A stretch of 64,000 bases of DNA from Neoroseomonas lacus (GCF_014644535.1 NZ_BMKW01000012.1:1-64000); one strand, 5' to 3'. Shown: positions 27,283 through 36,119, numbered from the stretch's first letter. Translations and numbers: made by a program. Notes: generated from the sequence alone by a model not told the origin.

Positions 27283-27734
27283 GCGGCTCCGGTCCAGCGG
27301 GCGGCCGCTTCGTCGTCCTCGGCCTTCGCCGCGACCCAGCGATGGTCGCCCGAGGCGAATTCCTCGCGCTTCCAGAACGGCGCGCCAGTCTTCAGCCAGT
27401 CGATCAGGAAGGCGCAGGATTCGAGCGCGGCGGCACGATGGGATGATGCGGTCAGCACCAGCACGATGGGTTCACCGGGCAGGATGCGGCCGGTGCGGTG
27501 AATGATGGTGCAGGCAGTCAGCGGCCAGCGCGCCTCGGCCTGTTCGGCGATGCGGGAGATCGCGCGCTCGGTCATACCCGGATAATGCTCGAGCACCAGC
27601 GCGGCGAGCCCGTCATCGCCCCGGCACACGCCAAGGAAGCTGGCGACACCGCCAACATCGACCCGCCCCGCGGTCACGGCCGCAGTCTCGGCGGCCAGGT
27701 CGAAGGCCGCGTCCTGCACCAGGATCCGTGCCAT
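27279..27734 (-). CDS. moaE: Molybdopterin synthase catalytic subunit MoaE
   Basis: MoaE, 151 aa, transfers sulfur from thiocarboxylated MoaD to precursor Z to make molybdopterin. Visible conserved parts are VGGVASFLGVCRGDDGL, LEHYPGMTERAI, HRTGRILPGEPIVLVLTAS and, near the C-terminus, DWLKTGAPFWKREE with the active-site lysines. It begins two bases after the moaD stop and overlaps the VOC gene by four bases. Confidence 0.95.
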   Translation of the reverse strand: MARILVQDAAFDLAAETAAVTAGRVDVGGVASFLGVCRGDDGLAALVLEHYPGMTERAISRIAEQAEARWPLTACTIIHRTGRILPGEPIVLVLTASSHRAAALESCAFLIDWLKTGAPFWKREEFASGDHRWVAAKAEDDEAAARWTGAA

Positions 27735-27736
27735 GG

Positions 27737-27988
27737 TCAGCCGCCGGTGACGGGGGGGAAGAAGGCGACCTCGTCATTCGCCGCGACCGGCTGGTCGGGC
27801 GTGGCGAAGTCCTGGTTCACCGCGGCGCGCACCTGGCGCGGGTCGGCGAAGGCCGCGGCATGGCCGCTCGACCGCGCGGCGAGCCAGCGGATCAGCCCGG
27901 CAACGTCGCGCACCTCAGCCGGCGGCGCGACCTCTTCCTCGGCGATGCCGACCTTCTGGCGCAACCATGCGAAATAGAGGACCCGCAT
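27737..27988 (-). CDS. moaD: Molybdopterin synthase sulfur carrier MoaD
   Basis: MoaD, 83 aa, is a ubiquitin-fold sulfur carrier whose C-terminal Gly-Gly is thiocarboxylated by MoeB. The start MRVLYFAWLRQKVG and the end NDEVAFFPPVTGG are as expected. The ATG at 27988 is chosen; an upstream frame extension is not conserved. The partner moaE lies directly downstream. Confidence 0.94.
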   Translation of the reverse strand: MRVLYFAWLRQKVGIAEEEVAPPAEVRDVAGLIRWLAARSSGHAAAFADPRQVRAAVNQDFATPDQPVAANDEVAFFPPVTGG

Positions 27989-27992
27989 GGGA

Positions 27993-28583
27993 TCAGCGCG
28001 GGGTCGGGATGGTGGTGACGCGGCCGCCCGGCTGGATGACGGTGGTGGTGCCGCCATCGCGCACGGCAACGCCGCCGCCGGCGCTGTTCGGCTGGCTCAG
28101 CGTCTGCACGCGGTCGGTGCCGCCGGTGACGGTGCTCGGCGGCTGGCCGGGCACCTGCAACTGCGTGCCTTCGACGCGGGAGGCGGGCGGCAGGGTTGGC
28201 GCCCTCGGGCGCGCCGGTTCCGGGGTGGCGTCCGGCCCCGGCGTGGTCAGCACCGACGGCGGCGTGGATGAACCCGGCCGGCGCGTCTGTGCCTCGATGT
28301 TGGGTCGCGGCACCGGGTTGTAGTCCGGCACCGATCTCAGTGCCGCGTCGGGTCCGCGCGGCGTGCCGCTCAGCAGTGTGCCGACCGATGCGCGCAGATC
28401 CTGCATGCTCTCGGATTCCAACGGCGTGAATTCGACATCCTGGCCCGTCACGCGGCGGATCGTCAGGCTGTCCCCCTCGACGACCGGGTTGCTCGCCATG
28501 TTCCAGGAAGGTTGCCAATCGGGGCCGCAGCCGGCCAGCAAGGTGGCGACCAGCAGGACACCGCCTCGGGATGCGCGCTGCAT
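27993..28583 (-). CDS. Predicted lipoprotein, Pro/Thr-rich
   Basis: A 196-aa protein with a lipobox: LLVATLLAGC places the lipidated Cys near residue 18, so it should be anchored in the outer membrane or inner membrane leaflet. The mature part begins GPDWQPSWNM and continues with a small folded-looking piece (SLTIRRVTGQDVEFTPLE), then a long Pro/Thr/Arg-rich, probably disordered region. The ATG at 28583 has GGAG nine bases upstream; the alternatives at 28601 and 28604 lack a site. No family recognised. It ends four bases before moaD. Confidence 0.7.
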   Translation of the reverse strand: MQRASRGGVLLVATLLAGCGPDWQPSWNMASNPVVEGDSLTIRRVTGQDVEFTPLESESMQDLRASVGTLLSGTPRGPDAALRSVPDYNPVPRPNIEAQTRRPGSSTPPSVLTTPGPDATPEPARPRAPTLPPASRVEGTQLQVPGQPPSTVTGGTDRVQTLSQPNSAGGGVAVRDGGTTTVIQPGGRVTTIPTPR

Positions 28584-28635
28584 CGTGTTTCGCTCCGCCA
28601 TCATGGTGTGAAGATGCGCCCGCCGCCCGCCACGC

Positions 28636-29262
28636 TCAAGGGCTGGCCGCCGTGTTGTCTGGCGTCGCGCCGGCTTGCGCGGCCCGCGCATCGGCCTGAC
28701 CCGCGTGGCGCAGCCCGGCCTGCAGATAGTCCCAGCCGGTCGCCAGCGTCAGCGCCGCCGCGATCCACAGCCCCGCCTCGCCGATCAGCGAGACCGGCAG
28801 CACGCCGAGGCCAATCACCGAGGCACCGCTATCGCCGGCGAGAAGCGTGCCGAGCGCGCCCATCTGGAAGCCGGTCTTCCACTTGGCGAGCCTGGTCACC
28901 GGCAGGCCGACGCGCAGTTCCGCGAGATATTCGCGCAGGCCCGAGACCATGATCTCGCGCAGCATGATGACGATGGCCGGGTACAGCGCGGCGGCGGACA
29001 GCCGGCCAAGCCCGGCCAGCAACATCAGCGCCGCGCCGACCAGCAGTTTGTCGGCGATCGGGTCGAGCATGCGGCCGAAGGAGGAGGTCACGCCGCGGTC
29101 GCGCGCGATCTTGCCGTCGAAATAGTCGGTGATGCCGGCCACGCTGAACACGACGCAGGCCGCCATGTCGCCCCAGGCCGTGCCGATCGCGGCCACCGCG
29201 ACCAATACGGGAATGGCCGCGATGCGGGATAGCGTCAGCAGGTTGGGTAGGTCTGTCGGCAT
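28636..29262 (-). CDS. pgsA: CDP-diacylglycerol--glycerol-3-phosphate phosphatidyltransferase
   Basis: A 208-aa inner-membrane enzyme that forms phosphatidylglycerophosphate, the committed step to phosphatidylglycerol and cardiolipin. The CDP-alcohol phosphotransferase motif is visible as DYFDGKIARDRG and then FGRMLDPIADK, carrying the metal-binding aspartates. The N-terminus MPTDLPNLLTLSRIAAIPVL is typical. It follows uvrC by 13 bases; this uvrC-pgsA neighbourhood is common in proteobacteria. The C-terminus has an extra Ala-rich tail. Confidence 0.95.
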   Translation of the reverse strand: MPTDLPNLLTLSRIAAIPVLVAVAAIGTAWGDMAACVVFSVAGITDYFDGKIARDRGVTSSFGRMLDPIADKLLVGAALMLLAGLGRLSAAALYPAIVIMLREIMVSGLREYLAELRVGLPVTRLAKWKTGFQMGALGTLLAGDSGASVIGLGVLPVSLIGEAGLWIAAALTLATGWDYLQAGLRHAGQADARAAQAGATPDNTAASP

Positions 29263-29275
29263 GCGTGAGGCTGCT

Positions 29276-31171
29276 TTAGCCGGTCCCCGCGCGCGGGGCC
29301 ACCGTCGCGCCGGGGTGGAAATGGTCATGGATGCGGCGCGCGGCGGCCGGGCCGATGCCGGGGCACGCCTCGAGGTCGGCCAGCCCAGCCTGGCGCACCC
29401 CGCGCGCCGAGCCGAAATGGTTGAGCAACCGCCGCTTGATCGCGGTCCCGACGCCGGGGACGTCATCCAGTTCCGATTTGGTCAGTGTCTTGGACCGCCC
29501 CGCGCGATGGGTCGAGATCGCGAAACGGTGCGCTTCGTCGCGCAGCCGCTGCAAATAATAAAGTACCGGGTCGCGTGGCGGCAGTTGGATCGGCTCGCGC
29601 CCGGCCATGTGGAACCATTCGCGCCCGGCGTCGCGGTCGGGTCCCTTGGCGACGGCGACCAGCGGGATGTCCTCGACGCCGAGTTCGGCCATCACCGCCT
29701 GGGCGGCGGAAAGCTGGCCGGCGCCGCCATCGATCAGCACCAGGTCGGGCCAGGCGTCGGACTCGCGGCTCGGATCTTCGCGCAGGGCGCGGCCGAAGCG
29801 CCGGTCGAAGACCTCGCGCATCATCGCGAAGTCGTCATTGCCCGCTGCCGTCTTGATCGAGAACTTCCGATAGGCCTGCTTCATGAATCCCATCGGACCG
29901 GCGACAACCATCACGCCATAGGGGTTGGCACCCTGGATGTGGCTGTTGTCGTAGATCTCGATGCGCTCGGGAGGCGTCGACAAGCCAAACAACGTCGCCA
30001 CGCCATCGAGCAGCTGCGCCTGAGCGGTGCCTTCGGCGAGCCGGCGTTCCAGTGCCTCGCGCGCATTGGTCGCGGCGTGGTCGATCGCCTCCTTCTTCTC
30101 GCCCCGCTGCGGGCGATGCAGTTCGACGCGCCGGCCGGCCTTGATGGTGAGCGCCTCGGCGATCAGCGCGGCCTCCGGTGGCGTGTGGGAGAGCAGCACC
30201 AGCGGCGGCGGCGGCAGGTCGTCGTAGAGCTGGGTGAGGAAGGTGCCCATCACCTCCTCCGCCGTCTGGTCCTGCTTGGCGTGGTTGAGGAAATAGGGTC
30301 GGTTGCCGTTGTTGCGTCCACCACGGAAGAAGAACACCTGCACGCAGGACTGCCCGGCCGCCTGGTGCAGCGCCACCACATCGGCATCGCCGACGCCGTC
30401 GAGATTGACGCGGTCGGTTCCCTGCACATGCGTCAGGCCGCGAATACGGTCGCGCAGCGCGGCCGCGCGCTCGAATTCCAGATGCGCGGCGGCGTGTTCC
30501 ATTTCGGCGGCCAAGCGCTTCTGAATCGAGGGCGTCCCACCGGAAAGGAACTCCTTCGCCTCGCGCACCAGCGCGGCGTAGTCATCCTTGCTGATGCGGT
30601 CGACACAGGGTGCCGAGCAGCGCTTGATCTGGAACAACAGGCAGGGCCGCGTCCGGCTGTCGAACACGGTGTCGCGGCAGGAGCGCAGCAGGAAGACGCG
30701 CTGCAGCGCCGTGATGGTCTGGTTCACCGACCAGGCGGAGGCGAAGGGGCCGTAATACGACGCACCCTTGCGGCGTTCGCCGCGATGCTTGGCGATCTGC
30801 GGGTAGGGATGGTCGTCGGTGATCAGCAGCCAGGGATAGGATTTATCGTCGCGGAGGACGATGTTGAAGCGCGGCCGCAACCGCTTGATGAAATTCGCCT
30901 CGAGGAGCAGCGCCTCGGCTTCGGAGGCAGTGGTGACAATCTCGAGACTGCGCGTCTCGAACACCATGCGGCGCAGGCGTTCCGACAGGCGTGACACCTG
31001 CGTGTAGGAGGTGACGCGTTTGCGCAGCGAATGCGCCTTGCCGACATAGAGCGCATCGCCCTTGGCATCGAGCATCCGATACACGCCAGGCGCGAGTGGC
31101 AGGGTCGGCAGGGCGGCCTCGATGACCGCCAAACCGTCCTGCGGGGGGCCTGGTTCTGCGGGCTCGGTCAT
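29276..31171 (-). CDS. uvrC: Excinuclease ABC subunit C
   Basis: UvrC, 631 aa, makes both incisions in nucleotide excision repair with UvrA and UvrB. The N-terminal GIY-YIG nuclease shows [18 protein letters not shown] at about 29-46. The UvrB-binding UVR motif lies near residues 215-245, the RNase H-like nuclease domain has [18 protein letters not shown] and [12 protein letters not shown], and the C-terminus carries the tandem helix-hairpin-helix ([18 protein letters not shown]). Upstream lies a 286-base AT-rich region with DnaA-like boxes. pgsA follows. Confidence 0.97.
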   Translation of the reverse strand: MTEPAEPGPPQDGLAVIEAALPTLPLAPGVYRMLDAKGDALYVGKAHSLRKRVTSYTQVSRLSERLRRMVFETRSLEIVTTASEAEALLLEANFIKRLRPRFNIVLRDDKSYPWLLITDDHPYPQIAKHRGERRKGASYYGPFASAWSVNQTITALQRVFLLRSCRDTVFDSRTRPCLLFQIKRCSAPCVDRISKDDYAALVREAKEFLSGGTPSIQKRLAAEMEHAAAHLEFERAAALRDRIRGLTHVQGTDRVNLDGVGDADVVALHQAAGQSCVQVFFFRGGRNNGNRPYFLNHAKQDQTAEEVMGTFLTQLYDDLPPPPLVLLSHTPPEAALIAEALTIKAGRRVELHRPQRGEKKEAIDHAATNAREALERRLAEGTAQAQLLDGVATLFGLSTPPERIEIYDNSHIQGANPYGVMVVAGPMGFMKQAYRKFSIKTAAGNDDFAMMREVFDRRFGRALREDPSRESDAWPDLVLIDGGAGQLSAAQAVMAELGVEDIPLVAVAKGPDRDAGREWFHMAGREPIQLPPRDPVLYYLQRLRDEAHRFAISTHRAGRSKTLTKSELDDVPGVGTAIKRRLLNHFGSARGVRQAGLADLEACPGIGPAAARRIHDHFHPGATVAPRAGTG

Positions 31172-31204
31172 GGCGCGACCAAGATGACGGCACCCGGAGC
31201 CGAT

Positions 31205-31239
31205 TTGTCCACCAAACTTGTGGATAAGTCTGTGGGCGA
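31205..31239. promoter_or_regulatory. Cluster of DnaA-box-like sequences
   Basis: Upstream of uvrC, TGTGGATAA at 31219-31227 is a perfect DnaA box on the minus strand (TTATCCACA). TTGTCCACC at 31205-31213 and TGTGGGCGA at 31231-31239 are near matches. The following 31300-31370 stretch is strikingly AT-rich for this genome. DnaA may regulate uvrC here, or the 31172-31457 region may serve replication. No gene is convincing in this gap. Confidence 0.4.
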
Positions 31240-31457
31240 AGGGCGGCCGAAGGTGTGAAGTACGTGGTTACAAAAGGGTTTCAGCGACCTGCCCTGGAAT
31301 TGGGCGGTTCTGATTTTATTGACGAAGCTATTGAATGTAAAAGATAAATTTGAAAGGGCTGCGACGAAGGCAGCGTCAAGATGGAATCTTCGCTTGACCC
31401 GCATTGCCGCAAACACGCCTTGGCCGGGCAGTGGACAAAATCCGCCCGCGGACGGTT

Positions 31458-31850
31458 TCAAAATCGCGTCCTTTCAACGACAACGCCGACACTGGTCACA
31501 TCCGGAAGCACGTCGGGTTTCTCGATCGACACGCGCACACGCAACACGCGAACATCCGCGAGCATCGCTAGCGCGATGCGTTCCGCGAGGGTCTCCGCCA
31601 GACGAACGTGTCCCGCGCATGCGATTCGACGCACGGTTTCTGCGACGACCCCGTAGTCGACGACCCTTGATAATTCATCGGGTCCCTCGGCGGAGGGAGC
31701 ATGCGGGTCGCGCACCGCTAGATCAACACCAATGACCACACGCTGGGATTGTATTTTCTCGTGCGCGTACACGCCAAGTCGCGCCTGCAGCGTCAGGCCG
31801 CGCACGAAGACATGACGCACACCGGCGGCGGCGTCGGGTTCGATCGTCAT
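31458..31850 (-). CDS. folB: Dihydroneopterin aldolase
   Basis: FolB, 130 aa, cleaves 7,8-dihydroneopterin to 6-hydroxymethyl-dihydropterin and glycolaldehyde in folate synthesis. The segment VRGLTLQARLGVYAHEKIQ at residues 16-34, the DYGVVAETVRRIA block and the final VRVSIEKPDVLPD hold the family pattern. A Lys in SIEKP fits the catalytic lysine. It overlaps the upstream SDR gene by four bases. Confidence 0.92.
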   Translation of the reverse strand: MTIEPDAAAGVRHVFVRGLTLQARLGVYAHEKIQSQRVVIGVDLAVRDPHAPSAEGPDELSRVVDYGVVAETVRRIACAGHVRLAETLAERIALAMLADVRVLRVRVSIEKPDVLPDVTSVGVVVERTRF

Positions 31851-32620
31851 TCCTCAGGCTCCACGCCCTGTCCGGGCGACCATTGCAGATGTTGCCCGCC
31901 ATCGAGGGCGATCATCTGCCCGGTCATCGATGGCAAGGCGAGAATTGCCAGCAGCGCTCGCGCCACTTCCTCGGGCGAGGTGCTGTGGCGCAGCGGCACG
32001 GACCGCGCCTGGCGGTCGAACTGTTCCTGCGACTGACGTGGGCTGGGCAGTGCCGGGCCGGGGCCGATCGCATTGACGCGGATGCGCGGCGCCAGCGCCA
32101 TCGCGAGCGACTGCGTCAGCGTCCACAACGCCGCCTTGGAGACGGTGTAGGAGACGAAATGCGGCGTCAGCGACCAGACACGCTGGTCGAGCATGTTCAC
32201 CACCACGCCCTCCGCCCCGGCCGGCAGCGCGCGGGCGAAGGCCTGGGTCAGCACGAAGGGCGCGCGCAGGTTGGGCTCGATATGCTGGTCCCAACTGCCG
32301 CGCGTCGCGTCGTGCCATTCGTCGCGCTCGAAGGTCGAGGCGTTGTTCACGAGTACGCCGACCGGCCCGATCGCGGCCTCCGCTGCCGGCAGCAGGCGCA
32401 CGACATCGGCCTCCGATGCCAGGTCGCCCTGCACCGCCACGGCGCGGCGGCCGAGGGCGCGGATCGCGGCGACCGTCTCCTCGGCGTCGACCAGGCTGGC
32501 GGCGTAGTGGATGGCGAGGTCGAAACCGGCCTCCGCCAGGGCGATCGCCATGGCGCGGCCGAGGCGCTTGGCGCCACCGGTGATGAGGGCGCTGCGCGGG
32601 ATGCTGTCGGGAATCGCCAT
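31847..32620 (-). CDS. SDR oxidoreductase, pteridine-reductase-like
   Basis: A 257-aa short-chain dehydrogenase. The cofactor loop reads TGGAKRLG, the TGxxxRxG form that marks pteridine reductases (PTR1, FolM) rather than the usual TGxxxGxG. The NNAS motif and the YTVSK active-site pair (Tyr-x3-Lys) are present. Its start-to-stop coupling with folB (ATGA overlap) supports a role in dihydropterin or dihydrofolate reduction. The ATG at 32620 is taken; an upstream TTG would add 12 residues. FolM-type activity is inferred, not shown. Confidence 0.8.
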   Translation of the reverse strand: MAIPDSIPRSALITGGAKRLGRAMAIALAEAGFDLAIHYAASLVDAEETVAAIRALGRRAVAVQGDLASEADVVRLLPAAEAAIGPVGVLVNNASTFERDEWHDATRGSWDQHIEPNLRAPFVLTQAFARALPAGAEGVVVNMLDQRVWSLTPHFVSYTVSKAALWTLTQSLAMALAPRIRVNAIGPGPALPSPRQSQEQFDRQARSVPLRHSTSPEEVARALLAILALPSMTGQMIALDGGQHLQWSPGQGVEPEE

Positions 32621-32668
32621 GGTGCTTTGAATGGCGCTTCCCTTCGTCGAGGGCAACGGGCAGCAGTA

Positions 32669-32788
32669 AGGTCGGGGGAGAGAACTCCCCCGATCCCCCT
32701 CCTTTTTCTATCTGTTGGAGACGACCGCCGGGGGCAGCGCCATGGACAAAAAGCGGTGGGGGATTCGGGGGAAGTGCCCTCCCCCGCC
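32669..32788. repeat. Paired inverted palindromic repeat, family 1, copy 1
   Basis: A ~120-bp intergenic element. A left hairpin (CGGGGGAG/CTCCCCCG, 32673-32692) is followed by CCCCCTCCTTTTTCTATC; the right end is an inverted version, GACAAAAAGCGGTGGGGGATT then a CGGGGG/CCCCCG hairpin (32766-32786). Copy 2 at 48719-48840 is about 90% identical by eye. It separates the ABC ATPase gene end from the SDR gene start and may also end transcription. Confidence 0.85.
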
Positions 32789-32796
32789 TGCCGCGT

Positions 32797-33585
32797 TCAG
32801 GCCATCGCCGCCTTGCGCACTTCCTCGCGGATCTCGCCCATCAGCCGTGCCTTCAGCGTGGCGAATGCCGGCGTCGTCTTCATCGTCCAGTCGCGCGGAT
32901 AGGGCAGGGAGACCGGCACCTCGGCCTTGATGCGCCCGGGCCGCGCCGACATCACCACGACGCGGTTGGCGAGGAAGATCGCCTCGTCGATGTCATGGGT
33001 GACGAACAGCACCGTCTTGCGATCCGCGTCCCAGATCTCCAGCAGCAGTTCCTGCATCAGCTCGCGCGTCTGGTGGTCGAGCGCGCCGAAGGGCTCGTCG
33101 AGCAGCAAGATCTCGGGATCATTGGCCAGCGCGCGCGCCAGGGCGCAACGCTGCTGCATGCCGCCCGAGAGCTGCCGCGGCCAGTGGTTCTCGAACCCCG
33201 TGAGGCCGGTGCGGGCGATGAAGCGTGCCGCGATGGCCTGCTGCTCGGCTTCCGGCACGCCGCGTTCGGCCAAGCCGAAGCGGATGTTCTGCGCGACGGT
33301 CAGCCACGGGAACAGCGTGTAGGACTGGAACACCATGCCGCGATCCGGCCCGGGCGCCGTGACGGGCACGCCGTCCAGCGTGACGGTGCCGCCGGTGGGT
33401 TGGTCGAGCCCAGCGACGATGCGCAACAGCGTCGATTTGCCGCAGCCGGATGGGCCGAGGATGGCGACGAATTCGCCCGGCTCGACCATCAGGTCGATCG
33501 GCCGCAGGGCGAGCATCGGCGCCGCGCCGCGATGCCCCGCGAAGCTGCGGGTGACGCCGGTGATGGCCAGGCGCTTGCGGCTCAT
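32797..33585 (-). CDS. ABC transporter ATPase, NitT/TauT type
   Basis: A 262-aa ATP-binding subunit. Walker A is GPSGCGKSTLL (about residues 43-53), the Q-loop region MVFQSYTLFPWL, the signature LSGGMQQR and Walker B ILLLDEPFGALDHQ are complete. It belongs to the SsuB/TauB/NrtD group that powers uptake of sulfonates, nitrate, thiamine precursors and similar small solutes. Last gene of a four-gene operon; its start overlaps the OmpA-like gene by four bases. Confidence 0.93.
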   Translation of the reverse strand: MSRKRLAITGVTRSFAGHRGAAPMLALRPIDLMVEPGEFVAILGPSGCGKSTLLRIVAGLDQPTGGTVTLDGVPVTAPGPDRGMVFQSYTLFPWLTVAQNIRFGLAERGVPEAEQQAIAARFIARTGLTGFENHWPRQLSGGMQQRCALARALANDPEILLLDEPFGALDHQTRELMQELLLEIWDADRKTVLFVTHDIDEAIFLANRVVVMSARPGRIKAEVPVSLPYPRDWTMKTTPAFATLKARLMGEIREEVRKAAMA

Positions 33586-34025
33586 GGCGCGGACCGCCGC
33601 ACGTCACGGCAGATGGTGGCATCCGCGTAGCAGACCCAGACCGTGACGCGGTTGGCCGCCGGATCGACCATCCCCGCCGGGCCACGCGGCGGCGAGAAGG
33701 GGTCGGTCGCGCCATAGCCGCGCATGTGCACGAGCTGCGCCGGGATGCCGAGGCGGATCAGTTCCGCGCCGGCCGCCCGGGCGCGCGCCAGGCCCATCGC
33801 CCGGTCATGCGGCGGCGGCACCGAGGCGTCGGTGAAGCCTTCGACGACATACCACCGGCCAGCTGGCGGCTCGGCGGCGATCTGCGCGAGCACGGCCAAC
33901 GCCGCCGTATCGAGGCGCGCATGCCAGCCGTCGAAGTGAATTTGACGGACCGGCGTCGGCGTCAGCGCCGCCGCGTCACGCAGCCCGGCGGAAAGGATGA
34001 CCAGCGCCAGCAGAGCCCGACGCAT
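33582..34025 (-). CDS. OmpA-like peptidoglycan-binding domain protein
   Basis: A 147-aa protein with a signal peptide (MRRALLALVILSAGLRDAAA). The mature part is one OmpA C-terminal domain: VVEGFTDASVPPPHDRAMGL corresponds to the GHTD motif region, RARAAGAELIRLGIP and MRGYGATDPFSPP follow, and NRVTVWV is the NRRVE strand. It has overlaps with the permease gene (one base) and the ATPase gene (four bases), so it belongs to the transporter operon. Such a component is not part of standard NitT/TauT systems. No lipobox or barrel is seen. Confidence 0.8.
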   Translation of the reverse strand: MRRALLALVILSAGLRDAAALTPTPVRQIHFDGWHARLDTAALAVLAQIAAEPPAGRWYVVEGFTDASVPPPHDRAMGLARARAAGAELIRLGIPAQLVHMRGYGATDPFSPPRGPAGMVDPAANRVTVWVCYADATICRDVRRSAP

Positions 34026-34798
34026 CACAGCACCGCCCAGGGAAACAGCCGCCGGTTCAGCGCCTTGAACAGGAAGTCGGTGACCAGCCCGATCACGCCG
34101 ATCACCACGATGCCGAAGATCATCTGCCCGGTGTCCAGCAGGCGCTGGCTGTCCATGATCATGTGGCCGATCCCCGAGGTCGCTCCGATCAGCTCCGCCA
34201 CGATGACATAGGTCCAGGCCCAGCCGAGGACGAGGCGCAGCGTCTCCATCACCTGCGGCGCAGCGGCGGGGATGATGACACGGCGCAGGATGCCGCGCGA
34301 GCGCGCGCCGAGGGTGTAGGCGGCCTCGACCAGGTCCATGCGCGTCGCACCGGCGATCAGAGCGACCATGATGACGACCTGGAAGAAGGACCCGATGAAG
34401 ATGACGGACAGCTTCTGCGCTTCGCCGACGCCGGCCCACAGGATCAGCAACGGGATGAAGGCGGAAGCCGGCAGGTAGCGGGCGAAGGAGATGAAGGGCT
34501 CGAAGAAGGCCTCGACCGGCTTGAAGGCGCCCATCATCAGGCCGAGCGGCACGCCGGCCGCCGCCGCGATCAGGAAACCGCCGACGACACGGAACACGGT
34601 GATGGCGATGTCGCCGGCGAAGCCGAATTCGGTCAGCAGCGACCAGCCGGCGAGCAGCGTGCGTTCCGGCGATGCCAGGAACAGCGGCGGCACCCAGCCG
34701 GACCAGGTTGCGGCCCCCCAGAAGGCCACGAAGACCACGAAGAAACCGGCGCCCAGCACGATGCGGGCGCCGGTCGAGACGGGGACGAGCGGCTTCAT
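34025..34798 (-). CDS. ABC transporter permease, NitT/TauT type
   Basis: A 257-aa inner-membrane permease with about six segments. The EAA loop reads EAAYTLGARSRGILRRVIIP, the coupling helix for the ATPase. The N-terminal WVPPLFLASPERTLLAGWSLL and GVPLGLMMGAF fit the SsuC/TauC family. It starts one base before the end of the binding-protein gene spacing and overlaps the OmpA-like gene by one base. Confidence 0.92.
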   Translation of the reverse strand: MKPLVPVSTGARIVLGAGFFVVFVAFWGAATWSGWVPPLFLASPERTLLAGWSLLTEFGFAGDIAITVFRVVGGFLIAAAAGVPLGLMMGAFKPVEAFFEPFISFARYLPASAFIPLLILWAGVGEAQKLSVIFIGSFFQVVIMVALIAGATRMDLVEAAYTLGARSRGILRRVIIPAAAPQVMETLRLVLGWAWTYVIVAELIGATSGIGHMIMDSQRLLDTGQMIFGIVVIGVIGLVTDFLFKALNRRLFPWAVL

Positions 34799-34799
34799 C

Positions 34800-35750
34800 T
34801 CACCCGAGGAAGGTGGTGTTCAGCAGCGGCGCGAGGTTGACGTCCTGGCGCACCACGCCGGTCTCGCGCTGCACGGTGTGCGCCTTCTGCATGAATTGCG
34901 GCAGGCCATTGGCGACGTAGTCCTTGTTCTTCGCCTGGTCGAGCCATTCGATGAACTGCGCGCTGGCCTTGAACTGCTCGCCAGTCTGGTTGACGCGGCG
35001 GCCCATGATCTCGAACGAACGGTCGGGTTCATTCGCGATCATCGCCAGCGCGTCGAACCACGACTTCACCACGCGGCGCACCGCTTCCGGGTTCGCCTGG
35101 ATGAAGGCGGGCTGGAAGGCGAGGGTGTCGACCACGCAAGCGTAGTCGAGCGTGGTGGCGAGGATCCTGCCCTTGTCCGCCCCCATGCCGCGCACCTGCG
35201 ACAGATAGGGCTCGTAGGTCGAGCAGCCGTCGAACTGCCCGGCGACGAAGGCCTGCGCGGCCGGCTGCGGGGCCAGCGTCGCGGCGGTGATGTCGCGGAT
35301 GGACAGCCCGTTCTCGCGCATCATGTAGGCGAGCACGAAATAGGGCGTGGTGCCGGCGCCATCCACGGCGATCGTCTTGCCCTTGAGGTCGGCCCAGCCA
35401 GTGATCGACGGGCGCACGGCAACGCCGTCGCCGCCGCGCGAACGGTCCAGCACCAGCACCTGCACGAGCGGTGCCGCGCTGGCCCACAGGATCATGGTGT
35501 CGACCGTCGTGACGACGCAGTTCAGCGCGCCGGCGACGAGGGCGAGGTTGCGCTCGCGCTGCGGCACGAATTTGGTCTCGACCTCGATGCCGTTGGCGCG
35601 GAACAGCCCGGCCTGCTCGGCGAGCGTCAGCGGCGCGAAGCCGGTCCAGCCGGACATGCCGATGGTGATCTTGGGCAGGGTCTGGGCGCGCAGGGCGGCC
35701 GGCGCGGCCAGCAGGCCGGTGGCGGCGCCGAGGAGAAGGCGGCGGTCCAT
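34800..35750 (-). CDS. ABC transporter periplasmic binding protein, NitT/TauT type
   Basis: A 316-aa periplasmic solute-binding protein and first gene of the operon. The start MDRRLLLGAATGLLAAPAAL is a signal peptide, perhaps recognised by Tat (Asp-Arg-Arg). The mature fold shows ITIGMSGWTGFAPLTLAEQA, a long DLKGKTIAVDGAGTTPYF block and AFVAGQFDGCSTYEPYL, as in SsuA/TauA/NMT1-like proteins. The ligand cannot be read from sequence. A 369-base region precedes it, with no clear promoter. Confidence 0.9.
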   Translation of the reverse strand: MDRRLLLGAATGLLAAPAALRAQTLPKITIGMSGWTGFAPLTLAEQAGLFRANGIEVETKFVPQRERNLALVAGALNCVVTTVDTMILWASAAPLVQVLVLDRSRGGDGVAVRPSITGWADLKGKTIAVDGAGTTPYFVLAYMMRENGLSIRDITAATLAPQPAAQAFVAGQFDGCSTYEPYLSQVRGMGADKGRILATTLDYACVVDTLAFQPAFIQANPEAVRRVVKSWFDALAMIANEPDRSFEIMGRRVNQTGEQFKASAQFIEWLDQAKNKDYVANGLPQFMQKAHTVQRETGVVRQDVNLAPLLNTTFLG

Positions 35751-36119
35751 GTCACACGCTCCGTCGGAAAGGGGGTCCTTGCCCTATCTATCTGAGCGGC
35801 CGGGCGGTGCAAGCGGCCTGCGCGCCCGGCCGGCCGCGGCGGTACCGGCAATGCCCATCGCGATGGCAGGCCTTGCGTGAATCACGGGCTTGCCCTGTGG
35901 CCCCGGCCGGGATTAGGGTGCCGCCATGGTTGCGAACACCATCCCGACGACCCGATTTTGGTACCGCTGGTATCCACCAGCGGCCTAGGGACCAGTCACG
36001 CGACCGAGTTTCCCCGAAAGCCGCCAAAGCCCTGGCGGCTTTCGCGTTTCGGGACACTCCGATCTCCCGCTTCCCGTAAGACACCAGGTGCAAGGCGGCC
36101 CCACCTTCAGGAGGCCATC
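35751..36119. other. 369-base region with two strong hairpins
   Basis: This gap lies between the ABC operon start (-) and the small ORF at 36120 (+). CCGCTGGT/ACCAGCGG with an ATCC loop is at 35964-35983. CGAAAGCCGCCA/TGGCGGCTTTCG, a perfect 12-base stem with a six-base loop, is at 36015-36044, followed by CGTTTC. Upstream promoters for the ABC operon must also lie here. The second hairpin looks like a terminator or a leader structure; no tRNA or known RNA fits. Confidence 0.5.

Noticed and set aside
29129..30994. 621-codon plus-strand frame opposite uvrC
   Set aside because: uvrC is complete and conserved on the minus strand; the plus-strand product has no recognisable motif.
31168..31404. 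78-codon frame overlapping the uvrC start by ATGA
   Set aside because: Base composition is AT-rich and unlike its neighbours, there is no Shine-Dalgarno, and no conserved pattern is visible.
35964..36044. Hairpins suggesting a tRNA or other stable RNA
   Set aside because: No cloverleaf, no T-loop GGTTCRA sequence and no match to SRP RNA, 6S RNA, tmRNA or RNase P RNA patterns that I could see.
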